Notes: generated from the letters alone by a model not told the origin. Numbered from the stretch's first letter, positions 34,752 through 44,104 are shown. The stretch is 64,000 bases of DNA from Salipiger sp. IMCC34102 (GCF_004145405.1 NZ_SELQ01000003.1:1-64000), one strand, 5' to 3'. Translations and numbers: made by a program.

Positions 34752-35732
34752 TTACCGCGCTGCGGTCGGCTCGCCCATGGCGACGAGGTGGATCTCTCCG
34801 TCCCATACCGAGGCCAGCCGCTCTGCCGCGGCCCAGGAGCGCAGTCCGGACCGGCAGCAGAATACGGCCCGCTGGCCGGGCGCGGGGCGTGGGCCGTTCG
34901 GCCCGAAGGCCGTCACGGGAAGTCGGCGGGCGGTGGGACGCGCCAGCGGCGCTTCGGTCTCGAGGCGCAGGTCGACGACGAAATCGGTCTCGGCGATATC
35001 GGACGGCGCAAGGAAGCGCGGCTGGCGTTCGGGCTCTGCCGCGCCACCGAAGCGGACCTGTCCAAAGCGGAAGGTCCGCGCGTCGAAGGTGAGGAGCCTG
35101 CCAAGTGGCGCGGGTGCGATGCCCGCCAGCAACGCCACCGCGATCTGCGCCTGTAGCGCGCCGATCACCCCCACGACCGGACCCAGCACGCCGTCCTCGG
35201 CGCAGGACCCCGCGCGCTGCGGCAGCTCCGGGAACACGGCCCGCAGGCTCGGCCCGCCGCCGCAGAAGGCCCCGGCATAACCGTCCAGACCGATCACCGA
35301 AGCGGTGACCAGCACCTGCCCGGACGCGTGGCAGGTATCCGACAGGATGTAGCTGGCCGCGAAGCTGTCGGCGCAGTCGAGCACAAGGTCCACACCGTCG
35401 CAGAACGCAGCCGCATTGGCCGGATCAAGCGCGGCAGGGAGCGCCTCGACCCGGCATTCGGGGTTCAGGGCGATGACATGTGCGGCGGCGGCCTGCGCCT
35501 TCGGCCGGCCGATGTCGGTCGCGCGGAACAGCGTCTGGCGGTGCAGGTTCGTGACCTCCACGCGGTCGGGATCGACCAGCCGGATCCGCCCGACGCCCGC
35601 ACCGCCGAGATATTGCAGCACCGGCGCGGCAAGCCCGCCCGCGCCGACGACCAGCACATGCGCATCGCGCAGGCGGTCCTGTCCTTCCGCGCCGAACTCT
35701 GGCACGGCGAGCTGGCGGGCGTAGCGGGTCAT
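34752..35732 (-). CDS. thiF: ThiF-type adenylyltransferase fused to a rhodanese-like domain
   Basis: A 326-residue HesA/MoeB/ThiF protein that adenylates the C-terminus of ThiS. ATP-binding motif [21 protein letters not shown] is at residues ~28-48, followed by NLHRQTLF and the DCADSF segment. The last ~90 residues form a rhodanese-like domain ([13 protein letters not shown], then [10 protein letters not shown], giving a potential persulfide Cys). The fusion could combine activation and sulfur transfer to ThiS, as in MoeZ-like proteins. It is last in the thi operon, overlapping thiE by 4 nt. Confidence 0.9.
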   Translation of the reverse strand: MTRYARQLAVPEFGAEGQDRLRDAHVLVVGAGGLAAPVLQYLGGAGVGRIRLVDPDRVEVTNLHRQTLFRATDIGRPKAQAAAAHVIALNPECRVEALPAALDPANAAAFCDGVDLVLDCADSFAASYILSDTCHASGQVLVTASVIGLDGYAGAFCGGGPSLRAVFPELPQRAGSCAEDGVLGPVVGVIGALQAQIAVALLAGIAPAPLGRLLTFDARTFRFGQVRFGGAAEPERQPRFLAPSDIAETDFVVDLRLETEAPLARPTARRLPVTAFGPNGPRPAPGQRAVFCCRSGLRSWAAAERLASVWDGEIHLVAMGEPTAAR

Positions 35733-36325
35733 CGCGTGGCCTCGATCCACTGGCGCAGGCGCGCCTCGGGGGCGTCGTGCAGGGTGATGTCGGTGACGGC
35801 CGAGACGATGTCCGCCCCGGCCCGAAAGGCGCCCGCCGCGCGCTCGAGGCTCATCCCGCCGATGGCGACAAGGGGCAGATCGCCGATCAGCCGTTTCCAT
35901 TCGGTCACGCGCTCGAGACCCTGTCGGTGCCACTTCATCTTCTTGAGGATCGTCGGATAGACCGGCCCGAGCGCCACGTAGTCGGGTGACAGCGAGAGCG
36001 CCCGGTCCAATTCCGCATGATCGTGCGTGCTGATGCCCAGTTTCAGACCGGCACGGCGAAGCGCAGGCCTGTCGGCCGTGTCCAGATCCTCCTGTCCCAG
36101 GTGAACCCAGTCGCAACCAAGGTCGATGGCCATCCGCCAGTGATCGTTGACCACCAGCACCGCGCCGTGACGGCGGCACAGCGCCAGCGCCCGCGCCACG
36201 ATGGGTTGCAGTTCCGCTTTTGAGACGTCCTTGATGCGAAGCTGCACCAGCCGCACGCCGAGGGGCAGGGCGCGTTCCAGCCATGCGGGACTGTCGAAGA
36301 TCGGATAGAAGCGGTCGAGCTTCAT
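35729..36325 (-). CDS. thiE: Thiamine phosphate synthase
   Basis: A 198-residue TIM-barrel enzyme joining hydroxymethylpyrimidine diphosphate to the thiazole phosphate. Motifs: VQLRIKD (substrate phosphate region), [47 protein letters not shown] and VAIGGMS, all typical of ThiE. It overlaps thiG and thiF by 4 nt each. At 198 residues it is slightly shorter than usual but complete in motifs. Confidence 0.93.
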   Translation of the reverse strand: MKLDRFYPIFDSPAWLERALPLGVRLVQLRIKDVSKAELQPIVARALALCRRHGAVLVVNDHWRMAIDLGCDWVHLGQEDLDTADRPALRRAGLKLGISTHDHAELDRALSLSPDYVALGPVYPTILKKMKWHRQGLERVTEWKRLIGDLPLVAIGGMSLERAAGAFRAGADIVSAVTDITLHDAPEARLRQWIEATR

Positions 36326-37092
36326 GACAGTAACGCCCTGCCGATCACCGGCGTCGAGGGGGCCGCCATGTCGCGCGGCGCCATCGGGTCGGCCTGATGC
36401 GCCAGCCGCCCGGCCTCCACCGCCCGGGCGAACGCCTGTGCCATCGCCGCCGGATCGCCCGCCTTCGCGACGGCGGTGTTCAAAAGAACCGCGTCGAAGC
36501 CCATCTCCATCGCCATGGCCGCCTGGCTGGGCAGGCCGAGCCCCGCGTCGACGACCAGGGGCACCTTTGGAAACTGCGCGCGCAGCGTGCGCAGCCCGTA
36601 GATATTGGTCAGCCCCAGCCCGGTGCCGATGGGGGCGCCCCACGGCATCAGCACCTCGCAACCGACGTCGATCAGGCGGTCGGCCAGCACCACGTCCTCG
36701 GTCGTATAGGGAAAGACCTTGAAGCCGTCCTCGGTCAGGATGCGCGCCGCCTCGACCAGACCGAACGGGTCGGGCTGAAGGGTGTCGGCATGGCCAATCA
36801 CCTCGAGCTTGATCCAGGACGTATCGAAAAGCTCGCGGGCCATCTGAGCGGTCGTGACCGCCTCGCGCACCGAATGGCAGCCCGCGGTATTGGGCAAAAG
36901 AGTCACGTCGAGGCGGCGCACCAGGTCCCAGAACGCCGCGCCGGCCCGCTCGCCCCCCGCTTCGCGACGGACGGAGACGGTGGCAATGCCCGCGCCGGAT
37001 CGGCGAAACGCCTCGGCCAGCACGGTCGGCGAGGGATATTGTGCCGTGCCGAGCATCAGACGCGAGTCGATGTGCGTGCCGTAAAGCTGCAT
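36322..37092 (-). CDS. thiG: Thiazole synthase
   Basis: A 256-residue ThiG that builds the thiazole phosphate from deoxyxylulose phosphate, the ThiO product and ThiS thiocarboxylate. Features: [12 protein letters not shown] at the start, [17 protein letters not shown]-like [16 protein letters not shown] with the Schiff-base lysine, [12 protein letters not shown] and [13 protein letters not shown]. It starts 1 bp after the thiS stop region and overlaps thiE. Confidence 0.95.
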   Translation of the reverse strand: MQLYGTHIDSRLMLGTAQYPSPTVLAEAFRRSGAGIATVSVRREAGGERAGAAFWDLVRRLDVTLLPNTAGCHSVREAVTTAQMARELFDTSWIKLEVIGHADTLQPDPFGLVEAARILTEDGFKVFPYTTEDVVLADRLIDVGCEVLMPWGAPIGTGLGLTNIYGLRTLRAQFPKVPLVVDAGLGLPSQAAMAMEMGFDAVLLNTAVAKAGDPAAMAQAFARAVEAGRLAHQADPMAPRDMAAPSTPVIGRALLS

Positions 37093-37093
37093 G

Positions 37094-37291
37094 TCAGCCG
37101 CCCTGCCTTGGTGCTACGATCTCGACCCGGTCGCCGGGGGCCAGGGCCGTCTGCCTGCGCGCCGCCACGGGCACGAAGGTTTCGTTGACGGCCGTCGCCA
37201 CCTTGTCGTCGCCGTGGCCGAGCTCGTCCAGAACCGCGTCCAGCGTGTCCGCGCGCACTTCGGTCAGGGTGCCGTTGATCTCAATCTTCAT
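37094..37291 (-). CDS. thiS: Sulfur carrier protein ThiS
   Basis: A 65-residue ubiquitin-like protein beginning [12 protein letters not shown] and ending PRQGG. The terminal Gly-Gly is adenylated by ThiF and converted to the thiocarboxylate used by ThiG. It overlaps the thiO stop and is directly followed by thiG. Confidence 0.93.
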   Translation of the reverse strand: MKIEINGTLTEVRADTLDAVLDELGHGDDKVATAVNETFVPVAARRQTALAPGDRVEIVAPRQGG

Positions 37292-38252
37292 GCCAGAACT
37301 CCGGTCTTGTGCGGTCCAAGCCGGCTTCGACCGCCATCCGTGCCAGCGCGGGCGCCAGTAGGAAGCCGTGACGGAAGAGGCCGTTGACGTGGATCGTGTC
37401 GCCCTGCCGGCTGAGACGGGGCAGGTTGTCGGGAAAGGCGGGGCGGGCGTCGGCGCCGATCTCGACCAGCTCCGCCTCTCCAAAGGCCGGGTGCAGGGCA
37501 TAGGCGGCCGACAGCAGTTCGAGGACGGAGCGGACGCTGCGCTTGCGGTCGCAGCTTTCGATCTGGGTCGCGCCCAGCATGAACAGCCCGTCCGCGCGCG
37601 GCACCACGTAAAGCGGATAGCGCGGGCGCAGCAGCCGGATCGTATGGGTCAGGCGCAGGTCGGAACTGCGCAGTACCGCCATCTCTCCCTTTACCCCGCG
37701 CAGGTCCGGCAGGCGGTCGCGCGCTGCCAGTCCCCGGCAATCGAAGGTCAGGCCTTCTGGCCGGCCCTTCTCGGCGACGAAAGCGACGCCCGCGCTTTCC
37801 AGCCGGCTGCGCAAGTGGACCAAGGCGGCGCGCGGATCGAGATGCGCCTCTCCGGGGATGTGCAGCGCGCGGTCGAACCGGCCATCGAGGTCCGGTTCCA
37901 AAGCGGCGAGCGTCTCGTCGTCGAGCAACTGGTGGCCCGCCACCCGCCGCCCGAAGCGGTCCAGCTCGTGCCTGTCGCGGCCCAGCGTCAGCACAAGGGT
38001 TCCCTGACGGGTCACGGCCACGCCCTGACGCTCCCACCAGCCGGCCGCGTCCTGGCCAAGCCGGACGACGGGTTCCTCGGCGGTCTCGCCTTCGCAGAAC
38101 GGGGCCAGCATCCCGCCGGCCCACCAGGAACAGCCGTGCGGCCCCGGCCGGGGTGCGGGGTCGAAAACCGTGACATCGCACCCTCGTCCCGCCAGTTCCG
38201 ACGCCACGCAAAGCCCGGCGACGCCGGCGCCCAGAACGCGGGCTATCGTCAT
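37281..38252 (-). CDS. thiO: Glycine oxidase ThiO
   Basis: A 323-residue FAD enzyme of the D-amino-acid-oxidase family that oxidises glycine to the iminoglycine used for thiazole formation. The dinucleotide-binding motif VLGAGVAGLCVASELAGRG is at residues 6-24, and the SWWAGGMLAPFCEGE segment is typical of ThiO. The ending NGLFRHGFLLAPALA also fits. ATG 38252 overlaps the thiD stop (ATGA). Presence of ThiO rather than ThiH indicates an aerobic thiazole route. Confidence 0.93.
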   Translation of the reverse strand: MTIARVLGAGVAGLCVASELAGRGCDVTVFDPAPRPGPHGCSWWAGGMLAPFCEGETAEEPVVRLGQDAAGWWERQGVAVTRQGTLVLTLGRDRHELDRFGRRVAGHQLLDDETLAALEPDLDGRFDRALHIPGEAHLDPRAALVHLRSRLESAGVAFVAEKGRPEGLTFDCRGLAARDRLPDLRGVKGEMAVLRSSDLRLTHTIRLLRPRYPLYVVPRADGLFMLGATQIESCDRKRSVRSVLELLSAAYALHPAFGEAELVEIGADARPAFPDNLPRLSRQGDTIHVNGLFRHGFLLAPALARMAVEAGLDRTRPEFWHED

Positions 38253-39052
38253 GACCAGACCTCGTGGAAATGATGCACGGGTCCCTGACCGCCGCCGATG
38301 CCCAGCCCGTCCGCCGCACGGATCGCGCCGTGCAGCCAGGCCTGCGCCCGCCGCACCGCCTGTTCGACTCCGGCCCCTTTGGCCAGTTCGGCGGCGATGG
38401 CGGAAGACAGGCTGCATCCCGTCCCGTGGGTGTTTCGGGTGGTGATCCGCGGTTGCTCGAACGCGGTGACGCCCGATGCCGTGACCAGCCGGTCGATGCA
38501 GTCGGGCCCCTCCGCGTGGCCGCCTTTCATCACCACGGCCCGCGCGCCGAGTTCGAGCAGGGCCCGGCCCTGGGCCTCGGTGTCCTGCGCGTCGTGTGCC
38601 GGGTTGCGGCGCAGCAGGCGCGCGGCTTCGGGCAGGTTCGGCGTCAGCACGTCGGCACGGGGCAGCAACCGTTCGATCAAGGCAGCCTCGGCGTCTCGCT
38701 CCAGCAAGACGTCCCCCGATTTCGCGACCATCACCGGGTCGAGCACGACCGGTCCGTCGTAGTCCTCGATCGCCTCGGCGACGGCGACGACGATCTCTGA
38801 GCAAGCCAGCATGCCGATCTTGATGGCCCGTGGCGGAATATCGTCCAGAACGGCGGCGATCTGCGCCTTGATGACCGCTGTCGAGACGCTCTCGACGGCG
38901 AATACGCCGCGTGTGTTCTGTGCGGTGATCGCGGTGATCGCGCTTGTTCCGTAGACACCAAGCGCCGAGAAGGTCTTGAGATCGGCCTGAATGCCCGCGC
39001 CGCCCCCACTGTCGGAGCCTGCGATCGTCAGTGCGGTTGCGTGTCTCGTCAT
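38249..39052 (-). CDS. thiD: Hydroxymethylpyrimidine/phosphomethylpyrimidine kinase
   Basis: A 267-residue ribokinase-like enzyme phosphorylating the pyrimidine moiety twice. Motifs: TIAGSDSGGGAGIQADLKT at the N-terminus, ITAQNTRGV, VVLDPVMVAKSGD, LTPNLPEAARLL and the NTHGTGCSLSSAIAAELAKG anion hole. It is the first gene after the TPP riboswitch. With thiC absent here, the pyrimidine must come from salvage or from a thiC elsewhere. Confidence 0.95.
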   Translation of the reverse strand: MTRHATALTIAGSDSGGGAGIQADLKTFSALGVYGTSAITAITAQNTRGVFAVESVSTAVIKAQIAAVLDDIPPRAIKIGMLACSEIVVAVAEAIEDYDGPVVLDPVMVAKSGDVLLERDAEAALIERLLPRADVLTPNLPEAARLLRRNPAHDAQDTEAQGRALLELGARAVVMKGGHAEGPDCIDRLVTASGVTAFEQPRITTRNTHGTGCSLSSAIAAELAKGAGVEQAVRRAQAWLHGAIRAADGLGIGGGQGPVHHFHEVWS

Positions 39053-39117
39053 CGCTTTCCTCCAACCGACGACGGAATGGAGGACGACAAGGCGCGAGCC
39101 TTTGGCCCCGCCTGGTC

Positions 39118-39204
39118 ATGCTCCGTTCCCTACGCCGGTATGAGCCGGATCAGGTTCGATGGGTCGGCTCGCGCCTCTCAGCCCCGGACAGGGCACCCCA
39201 ACGG
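39118..39204 (-). ncRNA. TPP riboswitch (THI element) of the thi operon
   Basis: On the minus strand, GGGGTGCCC, then GGGGCTGAGAGGC, then ACCCATCGAACCTGATCCGG, then GGCGTAGGGAACGGAGC follow in the order and spacing of the conserved TPP aptamer: the CUGAGA bulge, the ACCUGAUC core and the closing GUAGGGAA. It ends about 65 bp upstream of thiD and should repress the operon when thiamine pyrophosphate is abundant. Confidence 0.95.
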
Positions 39205-39393
39205 ATTCATGCTTGACGTTAGCAGCGGGCGAGGGGGGCTACAACTCCGTTCCTTGCCCCGCGGTATCGCGGCGCCCGAAGCGATGCCGCGGCGCGGGAG
39301 TCACGTCCCTGATCGCCTACCCGTGCGGGGAAGGGGCCGTGCGACCGCCGCCCACGCGCGAAGCGTCTTTGCCTTTCGGCGCCGGAAGGACGC

Positions 39394-39663
39394 TCAACAG
39401 CAACCGCAGCCTCGGGACGGCCGCGCGAGCGGGATATCTTCGGTCGTCAGCGGTTCCGAGCCGGTCAGTGTGTCCGGTTGAACCTGAAGGGCGGATGCCA
39501 GTCGGACAAGGACGTCTTCCGTGCATCCATCATTCGATGAAATCGCGCCTTCGAGGCGGGCGATCTGCCGTTCCGTCAGACCGGAAAGCTTTGCGAGGCG
39601 AGGGCGACCGAGGCCGCGGGCCCGGCGTATCTGATTGAGCCGCTTCGGTTCAATGGAGATCAT
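39394..39663 (-). CDS. XRE-family HTH protein with Cys-rich tail
   Basis: An 89-residue protein almost entirely made of one Cro/C1-type helix-turn-helix (RLNQIRRARGLGRPRLAKLSG, continuing LTERQIARLEG). It ends SRGCGCC, a cluster of three cysteines suited to metal or redox sensing. It lies 4 bp after the CDF transporter stop and is likely cotranscribed with it, so a role as an accessory metal-responsive regulator is plausible. No characterised homologue is claimed. Confidence 0.8.
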   Translation of the reverse strand: MISIEPKRLNQIRRARGLGRPRLAKLSGLTERQIARLEGAISSNDGCTEDVLVRLASALQVQPDTLTGSEPLTTEDIPLARPSRGCGCC

Positions 39664-39667
39664 GGGG

Positions 39668-40336
39668 TCATTCCTTGTTCGGTTGACGACGTATCGTCGG
39701 GGGCATCACGCGCACGCCGCGCCATTCTTCTGTCGCGTCACGCAGGATTTGAGCGGCGCCGTGAAGGGCAAGCCCCGCCATCAGGGCGGCCACCGTGAAG
39801 TCGGGCCATCCGGTTCCCGTGCCAAAAACACCGAGTGCGGCCAGCAATACGGCGACGTTGGCGATCACGTCGTTGCGGGAGCATATCCAGACGGAGCGCA
39901 TGTTGGCGTCTCCGTCCCGGAAGGCTGTCAGCAGGACAAGACAGATCAGGTTCATGACCAGGGCCAGAGCGCCGACCGCTCCCATGGTGGGCGCATGCGG
40001 CACGGACCCGTTGACCGTATGCCAGACCGCCGTCCCCATTACCCACAGGCCGAACACGACCATGGACGCCCCCTTTAGCCAGGCCGCGCCTGCGCGCCAG
40101 CGAAGGGTCATGCCCAGCACGGCCAGACTGATGGCGTAATTTGCCGCATCCGCAAAGAAGTCGAGTGCGTCGGCCTGCAGGGCCGCCGAGCCGGCCAGCA
40201 TCCCGGCCACGATTTCGGCGATGAACATGCCGGCGTTGATCGCCAGGGCGATCCACAGGACACGGCGGAAACGACGTGAGGTTCCAGCCGAGGAAGCGCA
40301 GGCATCGGAGGAGCAACAGGGCATATCGACTCGCAT
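39668..40336 (-). CDS. Cation diffusion facilitator-type metal transporter
   Basis: A 222-residue membrane protein with about six hydrophobic helices. The N-terminus MPCCSSDACASS carries a Cys cluster, and helix 2 has DALDFFADAANYAIS, matching the metal-site region of CDF (CzcD-like) exporters; the fifth-helix region has CSRNDVIANVAVLLAA. The usual cytoplasmic C-terminal metal domain is missing, so it is a short CDF variant. ATG 40336 is used; an internal ATG at 40324 fits the promoter leader better. Divergent from a MerR regulator of the Cd/Zn/Pb class, so metal efflux is the likely role. Confidence 0.88.
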   Translation of the reverse strand: MRVDMPCCSSDACASSAGTSRRFRRVLWIALAINAGMFIAEIVAGMLAGSAALQADALDFFADAANYAISLAVLGMTLRWRAGAAWLKGASMVVFGLWVMGTAVWHTVNGSVPHAPTMGAVGALALVMNLICLVLLTAFRDGDANMRSVWICSRNDVIANVAVLLAALGVFGTGTGWPDFTVAALMAGLALHGAAQILRDATEEWRGVRVMPPTIRRQPNKE

Positions 40337-40354
40337 TTGGTCCGGTTGCCGCAG

Positions 40355-40385
40355 TATCTAGGGCCTATAGCAACTATAGGGTCAA
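40355..40385 (-). promoter_or_regulatory. MerR-type promoter/operator of the metal exporter
   Basis: On the minus strand TTGACC (40385-40380) and TAGATA (40360-40355) are separated by 19 bp, the overlong spacer typical of MerR-activated promoters. Centred in the spacer is the perfect inverted repeat CCTATAG-TTG-CTATAGG (40364-40380). MerR-family proteins untwist such spacers when metal binds, switching on the exporter gene. Confidence 0.85.
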
Positions 40386-40388
40386 GCC

Positions 40389-40811
40389 ATGTCCGACAGT
40401 CTTCGTATCGGCGATCTCGCGCGTCTCACCGAAACCAAGGTCGTGACGGTCCGTTACTATGAAAGCATCGGCCTGATGCCCAAGCCGGACCGCAGTCCAG
40501 CGAACTACCGCGTCTACGGGAAGGCGCACCTCGCCCGGCTTCGCTTCATCCGGCGCTGTCGCGATCTGGGCTTTTCTCTGGAGCAAATCGCGGAACTCGC
40601 GGCGCTTTCCTCCGACACCCGACGTGCGTGTGGGGAGGTCGATGCACTGACGAAAGCGCACCTGGCGGAAGTGGAGGAGAAGATCGCCGACCTGACTGCG
40701 CTGGCGGAGGAACTGCGCCGGATCAATGCGCGGTGTCACGGGAGCACGACGATTTCGAATTGCCGGATCATCGACGCTCTCGATCGCAGCTCAACCTCTG
40801 CCGAAGGCTGA
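40389..40811 (+). CDS. MerR-family heavy-metal-responsive regulator (CadR/PbrR/ZntR type)
   Basis: A 140-residue regulator. The N-terminal winged helix has LRIGDLARLTETKVVTVRYYE, followed by the dimerisation helix. Metal-binding cysteines fit the Cd/Pb/Zn class: one in RRACGEVDAL and two in ARCHGSTTISNC (C-x-G-type loop). It is divergent from the CDF gene with the dyad operator 8 bp upstream of its own start, so it should autoregulate as well as activate the exporter. Metal identity (Cd, Pb or Zn) cannot be fixed from sequence. Confidence 0.92.
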   Translation: MSDSLRIGDLARLTETKVVTVRYYESIGLMPKPDRSPANYRVYGKAHLARLRFIRRCRDLGFSLEQIAELAALSSDTRRACGEVDALTKAHLAEVEEKIADLTALAEELRRINARCHGSTTISNCRIIDALDRSSTSAEG

Positions 40812-41064
40812 AGCCGCCGGGACGTGATGCTTCGATCTGACCGTGGACAGAACCTGCTTTCCGCTTTTCCAACCTGCGCCTCGACGCCCTTGCCGCGGTG
40901 GCCGGTCCCGTTTTCCGGTCTCGATGCCATAGCTTTCGCCACGATCCAAGGTGGGGGGCGAGGCGCGCGGCGTTCGGCCTGTCCGATTTATCGCGACCCT
41001 GGCACGGCAACCTCTGTGACATCTCGCAGGCGGCACTCTGCCGGGCGTCCGACAGCGGATGGTG

Positions 41065-42102
41065 TCAGGCCAGTTGGACGGTGTCCCGAAGCGCGATTTC
41101 GAAGCTGATCCGCGTCACGTCCGTGATGGGGTGGCCGTCGATCCGGGCGATGAGCGCGTCGGCGGCACGATGCCCCAACAACTCACGGTCGACACGAAGC
41201 GATGTCAGGGGCGGTTCGAGTGCTGCCGCGAAGTCCTGATCGCCGAAACCCATGACCGCCAGCTCCCGAGGGACAGCGATCCCGCGCTTGGCAGCCTCGA
41301 TCAAGGCACCGTGTGCCAGAAGGTCGGAACTGCAGAAAACGAAGGGTCGGGTACTTTTCATATCGGGTGATGCAAGGATCTGCGTCAGAGCCGTGCGTCC
41401 CGACGCGATGCTGGCCGGCCCACCGATGTCGACATCCACGACAGGAGCACCGCCCGCGGCTTCGAAATGCTGCGCGAAGGACTCCTGGCGTTGGCGTGCG
41501 CGGGAATCGGCTGCGGTGATCGTTGCCGCGGACCGGTATCCGTTGTCATGGGCGAACTCGGCAACCGTCCGTGCGGCCGCAGCATGATCAAAGCCCACGC
41601 AAGTGTCTATCGGGGTGTCGGAGATGTCCCAGACCTCGACGACCGGAATACCGGAGGCCAGCAGCATTCGCCGGGTTTCGCGGCTGTGGTGAATGCCCGT
41701 CAGGAGGATCGCGTCGGGCTGGCGTGACAGGTGGGCCAACACGGTGGCTTCCTCGTCGTGGTGATCGAACCCGGTCTCGGACAGCAGGATCTGGTAGCCG
41801 TTCGCGCGGATCCTTTCGGAGAAGGCCTGGATGAACGACGAGTAGACGATGTTCGTGATCGACGGGACCAGCGCGCTGATCAGCCTGGACCGGCGCGAGG
41901 CCAGTGCCCCGGCGGCGGCATTGGGCACGAAACCCGTCGCCTTGATCGCGGCCCTGACCCGGTCCAGCGTCGCTTTCGACACTTTCGACGGATCGCTCAG
42001 CGCGCGGCTGACCGTCACCTGGCTGACGCCAGCGATCTTGCCGACGTCTTCCATCGTCACGCGGCGGCGCGGCGGGTCGGTGTTTCGAGGGTCCAGCGTC
42101 AT
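41065..42102 (-). CDS. LacI-family transcriptional regulator (gluconate-repressor-like)
   Basis: A 345-residue repressor: N-terminal helix-turn-helix and hinge (TMEDVGKIAGVSQVTVSRAL, residues ~16-35), then a periplasmic-binding-protein-like sensor domain (LVPSITNIVYSSFIQAF, then QPDAILLTG). It resembles GntR-type LacI members that respond to sugar acids. It is the last gene of the tctCBA cluster. The two near-identical 16-bp palindromes between tctC and the dehydratase gene are the likely operators. The 253 bp between its 3' end and the merR gene contain no gene. Confidence 0.9.
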   Translation of the reverse strand: MTLDPRNTDPPRRRVTMEDVGKIAGVSQVTVSRALSDPSKVSKATLDRVRAAIKATGFVPNAAAGALASRRSRLISALVPSITNIVYSSFIQAFSERIRANGYQILLSETGFDHHDEEATVLAHLSRQPDAILLTGIHHSRETRRMLLASGIPVVEVWDISDTPIDTCVGFDHAAAARTVAEFAHDNGYRSAATITAADSRARQRQESFAQHFEAAGGAPVVDVDIGGPASIASGRTALTQILASPDMKSTRPFVFCSSDLLAHGALIEAAKRGIAVPRELAVMGFGDQDFAAALEPPLTSLRVDRELLGHRAADALIARIDGHPITDVTRISFEIALRDTVQLA

Positions 42103-42134
42103 TCTCTGACTTGTTGCCGTGTCGGCCTTCGGGA

Positions 42135-43640
42135 TCAAGTGGGCATCGCGCCGTCGCCCTGGTTCCGTCGCGACAGGATGACCGACATCACGATCGAGGC
42201 GACGATCAGGATCCACAGGACCGCGGCAATCCAGCTCTTGGTGAAGAAGATGAAGGGATCTCCGAAGCTTTCCAGCGACTTGACGAAATAGATCTCCGCC
42301 GATGGGCCAAGGATGAACCCGATGATGAAGGGCGCGACCTCGAGCCGGAGCTTGACCATGAGCCAGCCGAAGACCCCGAAGATCAGCAGCGTCCAGACGT
42401 CGAAGATGATGCCGTAGTTGATCGTGTAAGCGCCGATCACGCACATCATCAGGATGAAGGGGTAGAGGATCTGCTTGGGCACCGCGATCACCATCGCGAA
42501 CCAGCGGATCGCGAAATACATCGTGACCAGCATCACGAGGTTCGAGATCACCATCGCCGTGATCATCGCGTTCCATGTGTCGAGGTTCTGGCTGATGAAG
42601 AGGGGCCCGACCTGTATGCCCTGCAGCGCGAAGGCCCCGATCAGAAGCGCGGTCGTTGAATCCCCCGGAATGCCGAGCGACAGCAGCGGCACCAGCGCGC
42701 CACCGGTCAGACCGTTGTTGCCTGCCTCCGACGCGATGACACCGGCGGGTTCGCCCTTGCCGAAGCGTTCGGGATGGCGCGACGTGGTCTTGGCGGCGGT
42801 GTAGGACAGGATCGACGCGGCGGACCCGCCGACGCCGGGCAGGATGCCGACGAAGGTGCCGATGCCGCCCGAGCGCAAGAGGTTCGTGGTCTGCCCCCTG
42901 AAGATCGAAAACGAGAACCGCGAATGGGGCCCGACCTCGATATCCTTGAGCGATTGGCCCCGCGGCATGCCCTTCTCGGCCTCTTCCAGGATGACGGTGA
43001 CGCCGAAGATGCCGATCAGCACCGGCAGGAGGGCAAAACCGCCGTCCAGCCAGTAATCCATGCCCGGCGGGATGAGCCGCGTGTGCCCGTTGCCGCCGTT
43101 GGTGATGTCATAGGTGCCGATGAGCGACAAAAAGATGCCGAGGACGCCCGAGAAGATGCCCAGCAGCATGTCCTTGGACAGGGCCGCCATGACCGTCAGC
43201 GCGAAGAAGATGATCAGGAACTTCTCGACGTAGGAGAACTTGATCGCGAATTTCGCCAGCACCGGCGCGAAGAAATAGAGTGCGACGAGCGACACGAGGC
43301 CCCCCACGACGGAGGCGATGATGGCGATCTTCAGCGCTTTCTCTCCCTCGCCGCGTTGGGCCATGGGAAAGCCGTCGAAGGTGGTCGTGATCGACGAGGG
43401 CGTTCCGGGAATGCCTAGCAGGATCGCGGGGACAAGACCGCCGGTGATGCCGCCGACGTAGAGGCTGAGCAGCAGGGCAAGACCGTTGACGAGCCCCAGC
43501 GAGAAGGTCAGCGGCAGGCAGACGGCCACGGCCATGGTCGCGGTCATGCCGGGGATCGCGCCGAAGACGATCCCCATGAGCGTACCGCCACAGATCAGGC
43601 CGATGAACCACGGATCGAGCAGGTGGGCGAGAAGGTCCAT
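42135..43640 (-). CDS. tctA: Tripartite tricarboxylate transporter, large permease TctA
   Basis: A 501-residue protein with about twelve membrane helices. Family motifs include GAIPGMTATMAVAV near residue 27, GIPGTPSSITTTFDG, the second GILPGVGGSAASILSYTAAK and SLGIPGDSTTALLIGA. It forms the secondary-active transport channel with TctB, fed by the TctC receptor. The context of sugar-acid catabolic enzymes suggests an aldonate or aldarate substrate. Confidence 0.95.
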   Translation of the reverse strand: MDLLAHLLDPWFIGLICGGTLMGIVFGAIPGMTATMAVAVCLPLTFSLGLVNGLALLLSLYVGGITGGLVPAILLGIPGTPSSITTTFDGFPMAQRGEGEKALKIAIIASVVGGLVSLVALYFFAPVLAKFAIKFSYVEKFLIIFFALTVMAALSKDMLLGIFSGVLGIFLSLIGTYDITNGGNGHTRLIPPGMDYWLDGGFALLPVLIGIFGVTVILEEAEKGMPRGQSLKDIEVGPHSRFSFSIFRGQTTNLLRSGGIGTFVGILPGVGGSAASILSYTAAKTTSRHPERFGKGEPAGVIASEAGNNGLTGGALVPLLSLGIPGDSTTALLIGAFALQGIQVGPLFISQNLDTWNAMITAMVISNLVMLVTMYFAIRWFAMVIAVPKQILYPFILMMCVIGAYTINYGIIFDVWTLLIFGVFGWLMVKLRLEVAPFIIGFILGPSAEIYFVKSLESFGDPFIFFTKSWIAAVLWILIVASIVMSVILSRRNQGDGAMPT

Positions 43641-43651
43641 GGTGCAAGCCT

Positions 43652-44071
43652 CTATGGCAGGGTGAGAAAGAAGATTTCAGAAAAAAGCCACCAGACGAGC
43701 GGTGGCGCGAGGATCGCGACCGCCAGCATGGATCCGACAGCGAGCGACGAGCGCCGGTGCATGAAGAGCAGACCCAGCGCGATCATGTAGGGGACGGAAC
43801 AGATCAGGAAGCCGTAGCCCGAATTGGGCCAGATGTTCCCGACGGGGACCATCGCCAGGAAATAGACGATCGTCAGGCCAAGCGCGCCCAGGAAGCGCGG
43901 CTTGTCCATGTCGCGAAAGGTGGTGGCCCACATCTGCGGTGACGCAGCGATTGCTCTTCGGTCGCGTATCAGGATCGCCAGCCCCAGAAGCGCCAGAACG
44001 ATTCCGATGATCGTGGGGAAGATCAGGTGCGACGTGTCGAAGTCGATCGTCACGCGTGTCAGGTTGTCCAT
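43652..44071 (-). CDS. tctB: Tripartite tricarboxylate transporter, small permease TctB
   Basis: A 139-residue protein with four membrane helices (LIFPTIIGIVLALLGLAILI first). Size, topology and position between tctC and tctA match TctB, which is poorly conserved in sequence. It lies 11 bp upstream of tctA. Confidence 0.88.
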   Translation of the reverse strand: MDNLTRVTIDFDTSHLIFPTIIGIVLALLGLAILIRDRRAIAASPQMWATTFRDMDKPRFLGALGLTIVYFLAMVPVGNIWPNSGYGFLICSVPYMIALGLLFMHRRSSLAVGSMLAVAILAPPLVWWLFSEIFFLTLP

Positions 44072-44104
44072 CCGCGTCCCTCTCCGAAAGCGGGGTCTGG
44101 GAAA

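Noticed and set aside
34352-35092. 246-codon plus-strand frame over the thiF 3' region and intergenic gap
   Set aside because: It lies mostly antisense to thiF, and the translation is Arg-rich without motifs.
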